DNA of 64,000 bases from Oceanicaulis sp. HTCC2633 (GTDB taxonomy: Bacteria; Pseudomonadota; Alphaproteobacteria; Caulobacterales; Maricaulaceae): positions 2,819,425 through 2,883,424 of the forward strand of contig NZ_CH672428.1 in the NCBI RefSeq assembly GCF_000152745.1. Direction: 5' to 3'. The translations under genes were made by a program, and so were the position numbers. The notes under the pieces were generated by a model. That model did not search any database. It was not told the origin of the DNA and saw only the letters and a list, made by a program, of their open reading frames with translations. Shown one piece after another: positions 26,966 to 37,232 of the stretch; position 1 is the first letter of the stretch; every line of letters begins with the position of its first letter.

Positions 26966-27943
26966 TTACGCGGCGTCGGACGCCTTGTCGCGGGCAGCGT
27001 CCAGGGCCGCCAGATAGCGTTCGGCTTCCAGAGCCGCCATGCAGCCCATGCCCGCCGCCGTGATGGCCTGACGATATTTGTCGTCGGTCACATCGCCCGC
27101 GGCGAAGACGCCGGTGATGGAGGTGGACGTCGAGTCCGGCGCGGTCACCAGATAGCCGCCATCCTTGGTTTCAAGCTGGCCGGTGAACAATTCGGTCGCC
27201 GGGGCATGGCCAATGGCGATGAAGACGCCGTCCGCCTTGCGTTCGGTGACTTCGCCGGTGTTGACGTTCTTCAGCTTCACGCCGGTCACCGCCTTCACGG
27301 GCTTGTCTTCGCCCGTCACCTCTTCGAGCACGCTGTCCCAGACCACTTCCACCTTGGGGTGGTTGAACAGGCGGTCCTGCATGATTTTCTCGGCGCGAAG
27401 GGAATCGCGACGGTGCACCAGCGTCACCTTGGAGGCGAAATTGGTCAGGAACAGGGCTTCCTCGACCGCGGTGTTGCCGCCGCCGACCACGACCACTTCG
27501 CGGCCGCGATAGAAAAAGCCGTCGCAGGTGGCGCAGGCGGAGACGCCATAGCCCTGGAATTCCTGCTCGCTCTCAAGGCCCAGCCATTTGGCGCTGGCGC
27601 CGGTGGCGATAACCACGGCGTCCGCGGTGTAGATATTGCCGCTGTCGCCCTTCAGGGTGAACGGACGCGCGCTGAGATCGGCCTCGACGATCAGGTCATC
27701 GGCGAAGGCCGTGCCCATGTTTTCCGCCTGCGCCTTCATCTGCTCCATCAGCCACGGGCCCTGAATGGGATCGGCGAAGCCGGGATAGTTCTCGACATCG
27801 GTGGTGATGGTCAGCTGACCGCCCGGCTGCATGCCCGAGATCAGCAGCGGCTCCAGCATGGCGCGGGCGGCGTAGATCGCGGCGGTGTAACCGGCGGCGC
27901 CGGATCCGATGATGACAAGCTTGGCGTGGCGGGTGTCGGCCAT
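26966..27943 (-). CDS. trxB: Thioredoxin-disulfide reductase
   Basis: A 325-residue low-molecular-weight flavoprotein that reduces thioredoxin with NADPH in the cytoplasm. It has the FAD motif IIGSGAAGYTAAIYAARA, the active-site CATC in SACATCDGFFYRG, the NADPH motif VVVGGGNTAVEEAL and the C-terminal FAD site GVFAAGDVTD. ATG 27943 is preceded by AAGGAG; a longer upstream frame is not homologous. It lies 91 bp downstream of the ELM1-family gene. Confidence 0.96.
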   Translation of the reverse strand: MADTRHAKLVIIGSGAAGYTAAIYAARAMLEPLLISGMQPGGQLTITTDVENYPGFADPIQGPWLMEQMKAQAENMGTAFADDLIVEADLSARPFTLKGDSGNIYTADAVVIATGASAKWLGLESEQEFQGYGVSACATCDGFFYRGREVVVVGGGNTAVEEALFLTNFASKVTLVHRRDSLRAEKIMQDRLFNHPKVEVVWDSVLEEVTGEDKPVKAVTGVKLKNVNTGEVTERKADGVFIAIGHAPATELFTGQLETKDGGYLVTAPDSTSTSITGVFAAGDVTDDKYRQAITAAGMGCMAALEAERYLAALDAARDKASDAA

Positions 27944-28034
27944 GGCCGGCTCCTTCGTCTGTAATGGCCGCGCAGAATGCCCTGAGTCGGACGGCGCGCA
28001 GGCGAGTGTTTGAATTGCCCCTGATGTCGCCTTC

Positions 28035-28946
28035 CTAGGCGAGGATTTCAAGCACGGCTTGCGCCGCTCTGTCGGTTTCGTGAAGCGGCTCGTACTCCCA
28101 GCTCTCCAGCCGGCCCAGATACGGGCGGACTGCGCCAACGCCTTCAAGACCCGCATACAGATGGCGGAACTTGCCCGGATCGCCCTCCACGCCCAGCCGG
28201 TAGACGGGCGCGCCGGTGGCGGCGGCTTCACACAGCATGTTGGTGGAGTCTTCGGTCACGCAGATCCAGTCCGCCGCGGACAGGAAGGCGAAATAGGGGT
28301 TCGGGCCGTCCCCTTCATGAAACCAGACCCGCTCGGCCTGGCCATAGCGTTCGCGCAAGGCGGTCGTCAGTGCGTCGGGCGTGCGTCGCGAGACGGTGAT
28401 CATCAGCGAGCCGGCCTGACGGCGAATGGAATCCACTTCCTCCAGCAAGTGCGTGCAGGCGGCGTCAGTGAAACGGTGATGCTTGCTGTCTCCGCCAATC
28501 AGGATCGCGGCTTGCGGGCCGGGCAGGGCTTCCAGGCGCTGGGCGAAGGCGCTCGCGCCCTCGTTCAGCCGTTGCGGCGTGATGCGATTGGGCGAGCCCA
28601 GAATATTGAGCACTTTCGGCCCGCTCATCCGGTCATGGCGTGGCGCGATGATCAGGTCAAACAGGTCGGCATGACTGCGCGGCTTCTGCACGTAGACAAA
28701 ACGGGTGCGTCGCCATTGCTTGCGATGCAGAGAGGCTGCGCGCACTGCGGCCCGCCCGCAGCCAATCCACAGATCGGGCTCGATCATGCCGGCGTCCGGC
28801 AGTTCGCCCGTGCGCGGCACATGGATGGGCAGAGTTTGCAATGGTGTCAGACGCCCCACCGCTTCGGCCAGACCAAGCGCCTGATTTTCAATGCCTCGAC
28901 GCCCGTCGGACACCACAATGCATGAGCGAGTTTCCATGCCCGTCAT
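28035..28946 (-). CDS. ELM1/DUF1022-family protein
   Basis: A 303-residue protein of the family that includes plant mitochondrial fission factor ELM1 and many alphaproteobacterial proteins. Characteristic segments are SDGRRGIENQALGLAEAVG, PDLWIGCGRAAVRAAS, VYVQKPR and the glycosyltransferase-like SAADWICVTEDSTNMLCEAA. The fold resembles a GT-B glycosyltransferase C-domain; the bacterial role is not established. Start ATG 28946, or METRS at 28937. It is divergent from the blaI-like gene. Confidence 0.88.
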   Translation of the reverse strand: MTGMETRSCIVVSDGRRGIENQALGLAEAVGRLTPLQTLPIHVPRTGELPDAGMIEPDLWIGCGRAAVRAASLHRKQWRRTRFVYVQKPRSHADLFDLIIAPRHDRMSGPKVLNILGSPNRITPQRLNEGASAFAQRLEALPGPQAAILIGGDSKHHRFTDAACTHLLEEVDSIRRQAGSLMITVSRRTPDALTTALRERYGQAERVWFHEGDGPNPYFAFLSAADWICVTEDSTNMLCEAAATGAPVYRLGVEGDPGKFRHLYAGLEGVGAVRPYLGRLESWEYEPLHETDRAAQAVLEILA

Positions 28947-29055
28947 GGTGATCGGAATGCCTGCATCGTCAAGCGCGAAGGGCGGTTCGGTCGATTGGGA
29001 GTTGACGTCCGCCAGAATCGTGCGACAGTTGTAGCGTAAACAAGCGAGGTGTCAC

Positions 29056-29466
29056 ATGACGACCGAACCCAATCCCAGCGAGCTTGAAGTGCTCAAGGCG
29101 CTCTGGTCCTCCCAAAGGCTGAGCGCGCGTGAAATCCACGACCGGATCGGCGAAGCCCAGGACTGGTCCTATTCCACCACACGCACCGTCATCCAGCGCA
29201 TGGTCGACAAGGGGCTGGTCCACAAGGATAGCGTCCATGGTCTCGCCGTCTTCGCGGCGGCCGATCGCAAGGTCGATCTGATCAGTCGTCTGGTGCGCAG
29301 CTTCACCGCCCGCGTTCTGGAAGCTGATCCGAGCGCTTTGCCGGCGTCCGCCTTTGCAGGCAGCCGCCTGTTGGACGAGGCCGAACGCGCCGAACTCGAC
29401 GCCCTGCTGAAAGCCGGCGCGGGCGGGGCATCTGATAATGATAATGAGGAGGAGGCAGGGCAATGA
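29056..29466 (+). CDS. BlaI/MecI-family repressor
   Basis: A 136-residue winged-helix repressor: SELEVLKALWSSQRLSAREI and YSTTRTVIQRMVDKGLVHKD form the DNA-binding domain, and the C-terminal half is the dimerisation arm. In known systems the membrane peptidase BlaR1/MecR1 inactivates the repressor by cleavage. Here the stop overlaps the start of an M56-family gene by 4 bp (ATGA at 29463). An AT-rich dyad TTGT-n7-ACAA lies about 15-30 bp upstream of the start and may be its operator. No beta-lactamase gene is adjacent. Confidence 0.9.
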   Translation: MTTEPNPSELEVLKALWSSQRLSAREIHDRIGEAQDWSYSTTRTVIQRMVDKGLVHKDSVHGLAVFAAADRKVDLISRLVRSFTARVLEADPSALPASAFAGSRLLDEAERAELDALLKAGAGGASDNDNEEEAGQ

Positions 29467-31079
29467 CCCTCATGGATTTGATCTGGACGAGCGCGGCTAG
29501 CATTCCCGCCGCCCTGTCCGCCTGGCTCGCAGCTCGCGCGCTGGAGCCGCATCTGTCGCCTCGTCTGGGCGTGCGCCTGTGGCAAGCCGCCCGGCTCGCC
29601 GCCTTCGCGCCGGTTCTCGTGGTGCTGGGGTCAGGCTTGATCCCCCACCTGAAAAGCGCCAATGCGCCAAGCGCGCCGGTCACACTGGGGGTGGGAACGG
29701 AACAGACTGTGCCAGTCGCCATGCCGCTGTTCCAACCGGTTCTGGACTTCGCTGAGCTGAGCATTTCATCCATCCCTGCGGCGCTGCTGCCGCTGATCGC
29801 CGGGCTTTATCTCGTAGGGCTCGCCTTGATGGCGGTGCGGGGCGTGATCCAGCGCGGGCAGATCCGCACCCTGATGCGGGCCTCGATCGCGGAAGAGGGG
29901 CGTCTGTCCCAGCTGGCCCAGGTCTGGCGGGCGCGCCTTGGCTTGCCGCAAACCCTCGCTCCGGTGCGGGTGGTGGACGCGGTGATCTCGCCCTTCGTGG
30001 TGGGGTTCAAGCCGGTCATTCTGGCGCCCGATACGCTGGCGAAGCGTGACGACGCCGAAGCCGCCATCGCTCATGAGCTGATGCATATCAAGCGCGGCGA
30101 TGAGCGCGACCGTCTGATCGGAGAGGCTCTGAGCGCCCTGATGTGGTTCAACCCGGTCTATCGCGCCATCGAGCGTCGCCTCGCGGCGGCGCGGGAGCTG
30201 GCGTGTGATGCGGACGTGCTGGACGCCATGGGGCCGGAGCATCGCCAGCATTACGCCGAGGCGATCGCCGGGCTGGCGCCCATGCCGGCGGTGGCGACGG
30301 GCTTTCTCACGGACCTTGAACGCCTGCGCCTGCGTCGGGTCCGGGCGGCCTTGAGCCATACGGGCCGCAAACCGCGGATGCTGGTCGCGATGATGGCAGG
30401 CGCCGCGATCTTGCTGGCGGGCGCGCCGTCTGCAGCCCTGGCGGTGATGTTGAGCGGGCAGGATACCGTTCAGATCGTGGAGCCGCGTGTATTGAGCGAA
30501 TCAGTTGGGGCGCAAATACTTGCGGCGCAGGAAGCGACCAATGCCGGAGAGTATCAACAGGCCTTGGATATCCTCAGCGAAACCAGACCAATGACGCCGT
30601 ATGACCGGTATGTCGTTGAGGAGCTTCGAGCGCGCGCCCTATTTCGTATGAATGACTATGCTGGCACGATCACGGCTTTTCAGGCTGCGCTTGAGAGCGG
30701 CGGCGCCAGTAGGTTGGATCAGGGGCGAAATATCTTTGCGCTGGTGCAGCTCTATCTTGTTCTTGATCGCGAAACCGAGGCGGCCTTGTGGGCTGAACGG
30801 TATCGGTCAGAAGGTCATGAAGTCTCTGATCGGGTGGCCCTGACCTTCGGCCAGCTCTACCTGCAAATGGAGCGCTTTAATCAGGCGCGCCAGTATTACG
30901 AGCAGGTTGTTGAAAATGATCCAGAGGTGAGCGTCGACACGCTCATTGCTTTGGACTTCGTTTATCAGGAGCTCGGTGTGCCCGCGACATCGGACCTGCG
31001 GCGCTATCTCGAGGCCCGCATCGAGGCAATGGGCGGCATCGAGGCTTCAGAGGCAGTCATCATCGATACCGAGAACTGA
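29463..31079 (+). CDS. M56-family membrane metallopeptidase fused to TPR repeats
   Basis: A 538-residue protein. The N-terminal part has membrane helices and the BlaR1/MecR1 zinc peptidase site H204-E-L-M-H208 in AIAHELMHIKRGDERD, with the distal ligand region ARELACDADVL. After a further helix (LVAMMAGAAILLAGAPSAAL), the C-terminal ~200 residues form tetratricopeptide repeats (AGEYQQALDILSETRP, ALFRMNDYAGTITAFQAAL, ERFNQARQYYEQVVENDPE). The penicillin-binding sensor domain of BlaR1 is absent. With its BlaI partner it probably senses an envelope state through protein contacts. It ends near a bidirectional terminator. Confidence 0.9.
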   Translation: MTLMDLIWTSAASIPAALSAWLAARALEPHLSPRLGVRLWQAARLAAFAPVLVVLGSGLIPHLKSANAPSAPVTLGVGTEQTVPVAMPLFQPVLDFAELSISSIPAALLPLIAGLYLVGLALMAVRGVIQRGQIRTLMRASIAEEGRLSQLAQVWRARLGLPQTLAPVRVVDAVISPFVVGFKPVILAPDTLAKRDDAEAAIAHELMHIKRGDERDRLIGEALSALMWFNPVYRAIERRLAAARELACDADVLDAMGPEHRQHYAEAIAGLAPMPAVATGFLTDLERLRLRRVRAALSHTGRKPRMLVAMMAGAAILLAGAPSAALAVMLSGQDTVQIVEPRVLSESVGAQILAAQEATNAGEYQQALDILSETRPMTPYDRYVVEELRARALFRMNDYAGTITAFQAALESGGASRLDQGRNIFALVQLYLVLDRETEAALWAERYRSEGHEVSDRVALTFGQLYLQMERFNQARQYYEQVVENDPEVSVDTLIALDFVYQELGVPATSDLRRYLEARIEAMGGIEASEAVIIDTEN

Positions 31080-31103
31080 TCGTTCCCATTTCCGGATAAA
31101 CTT

Positions 31104-31128
31104 ACGGCCGGCGCATCGCGCCGGCCGT
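31104..31128. terminator. Bidirectional terminator between the M56 gene and greA
   Basis: ACGGCCGGCGC (31104-31114) and GCGCCGGCCGT (31118-31128) form a perfect 11-bp stem with a 3-nt loop between two convergent genes. Only a modest T-rich tail follows on the plus strand. Confidence 0.75.
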
Positions 31129-31155
31129 CTTGTATTCAGAGCATGAAGGCCGAGC

Positions 31156-31629
31156 CTATTTCCACTCGACCTTGAGGATCTCGTAGCTTTTCACGCCGCC
31201 GGGCGCGTTCACCTCGACGACATCGCCTTCTTCCTTGTTGATCATCGCGCGGGCGATGGGGGAAGACAGCGAGATCTTGCCCGATTTCACATCGGCCTCG
31301 TCATCGCCGACGATCTTGTAGGTGCTTTCCTGATCGGTGTCCTCGTCGACCACGGTGACCGTGGCGCCGAACTTCACCTGCGTGCCCGACATCTTGGAGA
31401 CGTCGATCACCTGGGCGCGCGCAATCTTGTCCTCAAGCTCCTGCACACGGCCTTCGATCCAGCCCTGGCGTTCCTTGGCGGCGTGGTACTCGGCGTTCTC
31501 GGACAGATCGCCATGTTCGCGCGCTTCTGAAATCGCGGCGATCACGGCGGGCCGTTCCACGCTCTTGAGGTGCTTGAGTTCTTCGTCGAGCGCTTTATGG
31601 CCCTCGGCGGTCATCGGAATTTTCTGCAT
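31156..31629 (-). CDS. greA: Transcription elongation factor GreA
   Basis: A 157-residue factor that rescues backtracked RNA polymerase by stimulating transcript cleavage. It has the N-terminal coiled coil with [20 protein letters not shown], whose acidic tip enters the secondary channel. The C-terminal FKBP-like domain includes [20 protein letters not shown]. Length and motifs are canonical. It lies 47 bp downstream of carB on the same strand, so the two are probably co-transcribed. Confidence 0.97.
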   Translation of the reverse strand: MQKIPMTAEGHKALDEELKHLKSVERPAVIAAISEAREHGDLSENAEYHAAKERQGWIEGRVQELEDKIARAQVIDVSKMSGTQVKFGATVTVVDEDTDQESTYKIVGDDEADVKSGKISLSSPIARAMINKEEGDVVEVNAPGGVKSYEILKVEWK

Positions 31630-31676
31630 GAATGTCCGGTCTCGTGATCAGTGCTCTGGCGAACTGACAACTCTGT

Positions 31677-34600
31677 TCAGCCGCCAGATGGCCCATTACG
31701 ATAAGATTGCAACGAGCGCGGTTCAAGCTGGCCTGCATCAATCGCCGCAATTGACTTCACCGCGGCGCGTGAGGCGGAGGCTGTCGTATAGCACGGAACC
31801 TTCATTTCCAGCGCCGTCCGACGGATGGAATAGCTGTCGATCATCGAACGCTGGCCCTCGGTAGTGTTGAACACCAGCTGGACCTCGCCATTCTTGATCG
31901 CGTCCACGATATGCGGACGCCCTTCGAACACCTTGTTGATGCGCTGGACGGGAACCCCGGAGTCTTCCAGCGTCTTTGCGGTGCCGGTGGTGGCGAGGAT
32001 CTTGAAGCCCAGAGAGGTCAGGCGATGGCAGGACTCGATCATCATCGCCTTGTCTGATTCCTTGAGCGAAATGAACACGGTGCCTGATTTGGGCAGGTTC
32101 ACGCCCGCGCCCAGCTCTGCCTTGGCGAACGCCGCTTCAAAGCGTTCGTCAATGCCCATCACCTCGCCGGTGGAACGCATTTCCGGGCCGAGAATCGGGT
32201 CAACGCCGGGGAAGCGCGAGAATGGCATCACCGCTTCCTTCACCGCGATATGGCGGGTCGGCATGGACGGGGTGTCAAACTCGGTCAGCTTGGCGCCGGC
32301 CATCACCTTGGCGGCGATCTTCGCGACCGGCGCGCCAATGGTCTTGGCGACGAAGGGCACGGTGCGGCTGGCGCGCGGATTGACCTCGATCAGGTACACC
32401 ACGCCGTCCTTTACGGCGTACTGCACATTCATCAGGCCCTTGACGTCGATGGCCTTGGCCAGCGCCTTGGTCTGGCGACGCAGTTCGCTCACGGTCTGAT
32501 CCGACAGCGAGTGCGGGGGGAGCGAACAGGCGCTGTCGCCCGAGTGCACGCCCGCTTCCTCGATATGCTCCATGATGCCGGAGATCCAGACATTCTCGCC
32601 GTCACAGACCGCGTCCACATCCACTTCCGATGCGTCCGACAGATAGCGGTCAAGCAGCAGCGGCGCCTTGCCGGACACATGCACGGCCTCGCGGATATAG
32701 CGGCTGAAGCTCTCGATATCGCGCACGATCTCCATGCCGCGTCCGCCCAGCACGTGCGATGGACGCAGCACCAGCGGGAAGCCCAGCTCTTCAGCCATCT
32801 GGCGGGCTTCCGCCTCGTCATGGGCGATGGCGTTCGGGGGTTGCTTCAGTTTGAGATCATCGAGCAGCGCCTTGAAGCGCTCGCGGTCTTCAGCAAGGTC
32901 GATCGCGTCCGGCGCGGTGCCAAGGATCGGCACGCCCGCCGCTTCCAGCTCCGGCGCCAGTTTCAGCGGGGTCTGCCCGCCATACTGGACCACCACGCCC
33001 AGAAGCTCGCCTGACTGCATCTCGGTCTCGATCAATTCGAGCACGTCCTCGGCCGTCAGCGGCTCGAAATAGAGCCGGTCTGCGGTGTCATAGTCGGTGG
33101 AGACGGTTTCGGGGTTGCAGTTCACCATGATGGATTCAATGCCCATCTCGGCGAAAGCGTAGGCCGCGTGACAGCAGCAATAGTCAAACTCGATGCCCTG
33201 GCCGATCCGGTTCGGACCGCCGCCCAGAATGATCGCCTTCTTGCGACCGGTGGGCTGGCTCTCGCACTCCCCGCCGCGCTCATAGCTTGAATACATGTAG
33301 GGCGTGGGCGCGGAGAATTCGGCGGCGCAGGTGTCCACGCGCTTGTAGACCGGACGGACGCCGAACCGCTTGCGCAGGGCTTTGACCTCGGTCTCCTCGA
33401 TCTTTGCGAGGGTGGCGAGCCGCTTGTCGGAGAAGCCCATGGATTTGAGCGTCAGCAGCTCGTCGCCATTTTGCGGCAGACCCAGCATGCGCACCTGATC
33501 CTCGGCATGGATCAGGGTTTCGATCTGGCGCAGGAACCACGGCTCATAGGAACAGGCGGCGTGGATCTGCTCCACGCTCAGGCCCTCGCGGAAGGCCTGA
33601 GCGATGACGAGCAGGCGGTCCGGAGTCGGGCGCGAGAGGGCGGCCAGCACCGCCTGATGGCGGGCGGCTTCGTCCTCGGCCTGGTCCAGCCCCTCGATCT
33701 CGATCTCGTCAAAGCCGGACAGCCCGGTTTCGAGGCTGCGCAGGGCTTTCTGCACGCTTTCGGTGAAGCTGCGGCCCATGGCCATCGCTTCGCCGACCGA
33801 CTTCATCGAGGTGGTCAGGGTCGCCTGGGCGCCGGGATATTTCTCGAAGGCGAAGCGCGGGATCTTGGTGACCACATAGTCGATGGTCGGCTCAAAGCTC
33901 GCCGGGGTCGCACCGCCGGTGATGTCGTTGTCGATCTCGTCAAGCGTGTAGCCGACCGCCAGCTTGGCGGCGACCTTGGCGATCGGGAAGCCAGTGGCCT
34001 TTGACGCCAGAGCCGAGGAGCGCGACACGCGCGGGTTCATCTCGATGACGACCATGCGGCCATCAGCGGGGTTCACGGCGAACTGGACGTTCGAGCCGCC
34101 GGTCTCCACACCGATCTCGCGCAGCACGGCGATCGAGGCCGAGCGCATGCGCTGGTATTCCTTGTCGGTCAGGGTCAGGGCCGGGGCGACGGTGATGGAA
34201 TCGCCCGTGTGCACGCCCATCGGGTCGATGTTTTCGATCGAGCAGATGATGATGCAGTTGTCCGCTTTGTCGCGAACCACTTCCATCTCGTACTCTTTCC
34301 AGCCCAGAACGCTTTCCTCGATCAGCACTTCTGTGACCGGGGAATTGTACAGGCCCGAAGTGACGATCTCGCGGAACTCTTCCACGTTATAGGCGATGCC
34401 GCCGCCGGTGCCGCCCATGGTGAAGGAGGGGCGGATCACGGCCGGCAGGCCCAGCTCCTCAAGCACGACCTCGGCTTCGGCCATGGTGTGCACGGTGCGC
34501 GATTTGGGGCTTTCAAGGCCGATGGAATCCATGGCGTTGCGGAAGCGCTCGCGGTTCTCCGCCTTGTCGATGACGTCCGCTTTCGCGCCGATCATCTCCA

Positions 34601-34937
34601 CATTGAAGAGGTCGAGCACGCCGCGCTTGTCGAGCTCCAGCGCGCAGTTGAGCGCGGTCTGCCCGCCCATGGTGGGCAGAAGGGCGTCGGGGCGTTCCTT
34701 CTCGATCACCTTGGCGACCATTTCCGGGGTGATCGGCTCGACATAGGTGGCGTCGGCAAGGTCCGGATCGGTCATGATGGTGGCGGGGTTGGAGTTCACC
34801 AGGATGACCCGGTAGCCCTCTTCCTTCAGCGCCTTGACCGCCTGAACGCCGGAATAGTCGAACTCGCAGGCCTGACCGATCACGATAGGTCCAGCGCCGA
34901 TGATCAGAATGGACTGGATGTCTGTGCGCTTGGGCAT
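31677..34937 (-). CDS. carB: Carbamoyl-phosphate synthase large subunit
   Basis: A 1086-residue enzyme that makes carbamoyl phosphate for arginine and pyrimidines with the CarA amidotransferase. Two homologous ATP-grasp halves are visible. The first runs from [20 protein letters not shown], with [11 protein letters not shown]; the second starts at [20 protein letters not shown], with [16 protein letters not shown]-terminal MGS-type regulatory domain follows ([37 protein letters not shown]). ATG 34937 is chosen over an upstream start 24 bp away because of the AGAGG site. carA lies about 6 kb away at 41065, so the two are not one operon. Confidence 0.97.
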   Translation of the reverse strand: MPKRTDIQSILIIGAGPIVIGQACEFDYSGVQAVKALKEEGYRVILVNSNPATIMTDPDLADATYVEPITPEMVAKVIEKERPDALLPTMGGQTALNCALELDKRGVLDLFNVEMIGAKADVIDKAENRERFRNAMDSIGLESPKSRTVHTMAEAEVVLEELGLPAVIRPSFTMGGTGGGIAYNVEEFREIVTSGLYNSPVTEVLIEESVLGWKEYEMEVVRDKADNCIIICSIENIDPMGVHTGDSITVAPALTLTDKEYQRMRSASIAVLREIGVETGGSNVQFAVNPADGRMVVIEMNPRVSRSSALASKATGFPIAKVAAKLAVGYTLDEIDNDITGGATPASFEPTIDYVVTKIPRFAFEKYPGAQATLTTSMKSVGEAMAMGRSFTESVQKALRSLETGLSGFDEIEIEGLDQAEDEAARHQAVLAALSRPTPDRLLVIAQAFREGLSVEQIHAACSYEPWFLRQIETLIHAEDQVRMLGLPQNGDELLTLKSMGFSDKRLATLAKIEETEVKALRKRFGVRPVYKRVDTCAAEFSAPTPYMYSSYERGGECESQPTGRKKAIILGGGPNRIGQGIEFDYCCCHAAYAFAEMGIESIMVNCNPETVSTDYDTADRLYFEPLTAEDVLELIETEMQSGELLGVVVQYGGQTPLKLAPELEAAGVPILGTAPDAIDLAEDRERFKALLDDLKLKQPPNAIAHDEAEARQMAEELGFPLVLRPSHVLGGRGMEIVRDIESFSRYIREAVHVSGKAPLLLDRYLSDASEVDVDAVCDGENVWISGIMEHIEEAGVHSGDSACSLPPHSLSDQTVSELRRQTKALAKAIDVKGLMNVQYAVKDGVVYLIEVNPRASRTVPFVAKTIGAPVAKIAAKVMAGAKLTEFDTPSMPTRHIAVKEAVMPFSRFPGVDPILGPEMRSTGEVMGIDERFEAAFAKAELGAGVNLPKSGTVFISLKESDKAMMIESCHRLTSLGFKILATTGTAKTLEDSGVPVQRINKVFEGRPHIVDAIKNGEVQLVFNTTEGQRSMIDSYSIRRTALEMKVPCYTTASASRAAVKSIAAIDAGQLEPRSLQSYRNGPSGG

Positions 34938-35195
34938 GGCCGGCCTCTTCGAGTTTTGCACGCGCGCGCGAAAACGCAGCCTCGGACGTGCCCTTTGCGG
35001 GCGGAGGCGGCGTGCGGCGCTGATGATGTACGCTGAAACCCGTCCTTAGACCCTAATGCGTCGCTTGGCGAGACCTGAATGCCGTGTTTCCCACACCTCG
35101 GTCTGTCAGGCCTGCATTTGGGGAAAAGGGGAGAAAAGGACTTGAAAAATCGCCCCCGGCGCGAAAAGTTGGTCGTCATGAGGGGGAGAATATCA

Positions 35196-37139
35196 ATGAA
35201 AAACCTGGTTCTAACGGCCGTCCTTTCCGGGCTGGCCCTGATGTCGGGCGCGGCAAGCGTCCAGGCGCAATCGATCGATGATTTCGCGTCGACGCCGCTG
35301 GACGCCCATCCGCGTCTGTCGCCCAATGGCCGCTGGCTGGCCACGCACTGCACGCAGCGATCTCGTGTCGCGGCCTGCGTCTATGACCTCCAGGCCAATG
35401 CCCTGGCTCATATCATTCCCGCGCCGGAAGGCGCGTGGCTGGACAGCGCCTCTTTTGCGTCTGACGACTTTCTTCTGCTCAGCCTGTCTTCGTACAACAC
35501 GATGAATACTGGCAACGGCATTCGCCGTTTCCAGGTCTCGCGCACATTGTCCCTGGATGTTGCGAGCGGCGAAGTCGCCCTCCTGGCGCCAGACCTGCGC
35601 GGCAGCACCAATACGACCAATATCGTCTCGCTGAACATTGATGATCCGGACACGGTCATCATGGAGATGAACTATTATCGCGATTCACAGGCCCAGACGG
35701 GGTCGCGCTATGCCTCCGCCTCGGGCTTTGAAAGCCTTCTTTATGAAGTCGACCTCGCCTCGGGAGACACCGACCGTCTGGATCGCTCGGAGATCATGGG
35801 CCGTGTCGTGGACGCGCAGGGCGAGGTGGTCGCGGAAATCCATTTCGAGGAAAGCTCCAGCCTGTATGAAATCCGCGAACCGGGGCGAAACGGCGATGTG
35901 ATCTACTCGCGCACCCATCTCAGTGATGCGCCCTCTATTCTGGGCTTCATCGGAGAGAACGCGTTCCTCGCCATCTTCCCGAGTGAGCGCGGCGGCTATC
36001 GCCGGATCGACCGGAGCACGGGCGAGATCTCCATGCTCGGCGACATCGAGCTCGATATTGTCTCCTGACCCATCTGGGATCAGGACAAGCGGCTGGTGGG
36101 GTTCTCCGGCGAGCGCGACGGGCTGAAGGCGCAACATCTGTTTGATGAGGGATTGCGCAATGACGCCCGGGCGCTCGGCAATGCGCTGGGGGCGCCTGTC
36201 ATCATCGAATCCTTCACGCCGGACCGGAACATGCTGCTGCTGACCCTGTCCGAGCCGGGGCGTCCGCAAACCTATTATCTGTACGAGCGGTCTGCGGGCA
36301 GTGTTGCGATCGTGGCCGAGGGCTATCCCAACCTGTCCGAAGCCGACCTCCCGCAACGGCGCTTTTACGCTTATGAGGCGTCGGACGGGCTCCAGCTGGA
36401 AGGGGTGCTGACCACGCCGCCGGGCTGGACCGAAGCGGATGGCCCGCTGCCGCTCATCGTACTGCCCCATGGCGGTCCGGCCAGCCGGGATGATCTGGAC
36501 TTTGACTGGTGGTCACAGGCCTATGCCTCTGAGGGCTATCTGGTCCTGCAACCCAATTTCCGCGGCTCCACCGGCTATGGCGTCGAGTTCCAGCAAGCCG
36601 GTTATGGCGAGTTCGGAGACCGGATGGTCGAGGATGTGCTTGATGGCGGCCGCGCGCTTCAGGCGGCGGGCCTCGCCCGACCCGACCCATTCTGCGTCGC
36701 AGGGGCGTCCTATGGCGGTTACGCAGCGCTGAGAGCTGCGATCATGGCCCCGCAGGAGGTCGCCTGCGTGGTCGCGGTCGCGCCCGTGACGGATCCGGTC
36801 GACCTTCTGGCCGAGGCGCGCAGTTTCGGCGGCAGCGTCTTCGCCTATGACTTCTGGGAGCAATATATCGGCGACATCGTGTTCGACCGCGATGAAGCGT
36901 CCCGGATTTCGATCGCCCGAAACGCCGCTCGCTTGACGGCCCCGGTGCTGCTCATGCACGGCGATGATGATGCGGTTGTCCCGCTGGAGGCTTCCGAAGC
37001 ATTGCGGCGGAACATGTCCCGCGATCAGTCGCTGGACTATGTCGAGCTCGAAGGAGAGAACCATTTCCTGCATCTGGGCGCGTCACGCCAGGTCCTGCTG
37101 ACCCGGTCTCTGGCCCTGTTTGACGAGACGCTCCGCTAG
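35196..37139 (+). pseudogene. S9-family prolyl oligopeptidase interrupted by an in-frame TGA
   Basis: Two halves in one frame make a 647-codon S9 peptidase gene. A signal peptide (MKNLVLTAVLSGLALMSGAA) precedes a beta-propeller region. TGA at 36066-36068 (codon 291) then splits the frame, after which homology continues at once with PIWDQDKRLVGFSGERDG. The catalytic domain is complete, with LPHGGPASRD, nucleophile serine in GASYGGYAAL, Asp in LLMHGDDDAVVP and His in GENHFLHLG. There is no frameshift. It is either a recent nonsense mutation or an error; TGA readthrough is less likely. It would be a periplasmic aminopeptidase or oligopeptidase. Confidence 0.85.
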
Positions 37140-37198
37140 ACGCGTACGGGTGCAGCGTCCTGACAAGCGTCTTGCACCCTCACAATTCCAGGCGCTAA

Positions 37199-37223
37199 GA
37201 GGATAAAGTCTGACTTTATCCTC
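37199..37223. promoter_or_regulatory. Perfect 25-bp palindrome upstream of the DUF2975/XRE pair
   Basis: GAGGATAAAGTC and GACTTTATCCTC flank a single T, giving a perfect dyad with 12-bp arms. It ends 9 bp before the ATG of the DUF2975 gene and abuts its ribosome site (GAGGG). The symmetry and position suggest an operator for the small XRE regulator encoded downstream. An RNA hairpin that hides the ribosome site is an alternative. Confidence 0.7.
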
Positions 37224-37232
37224 GAGGGCCCC

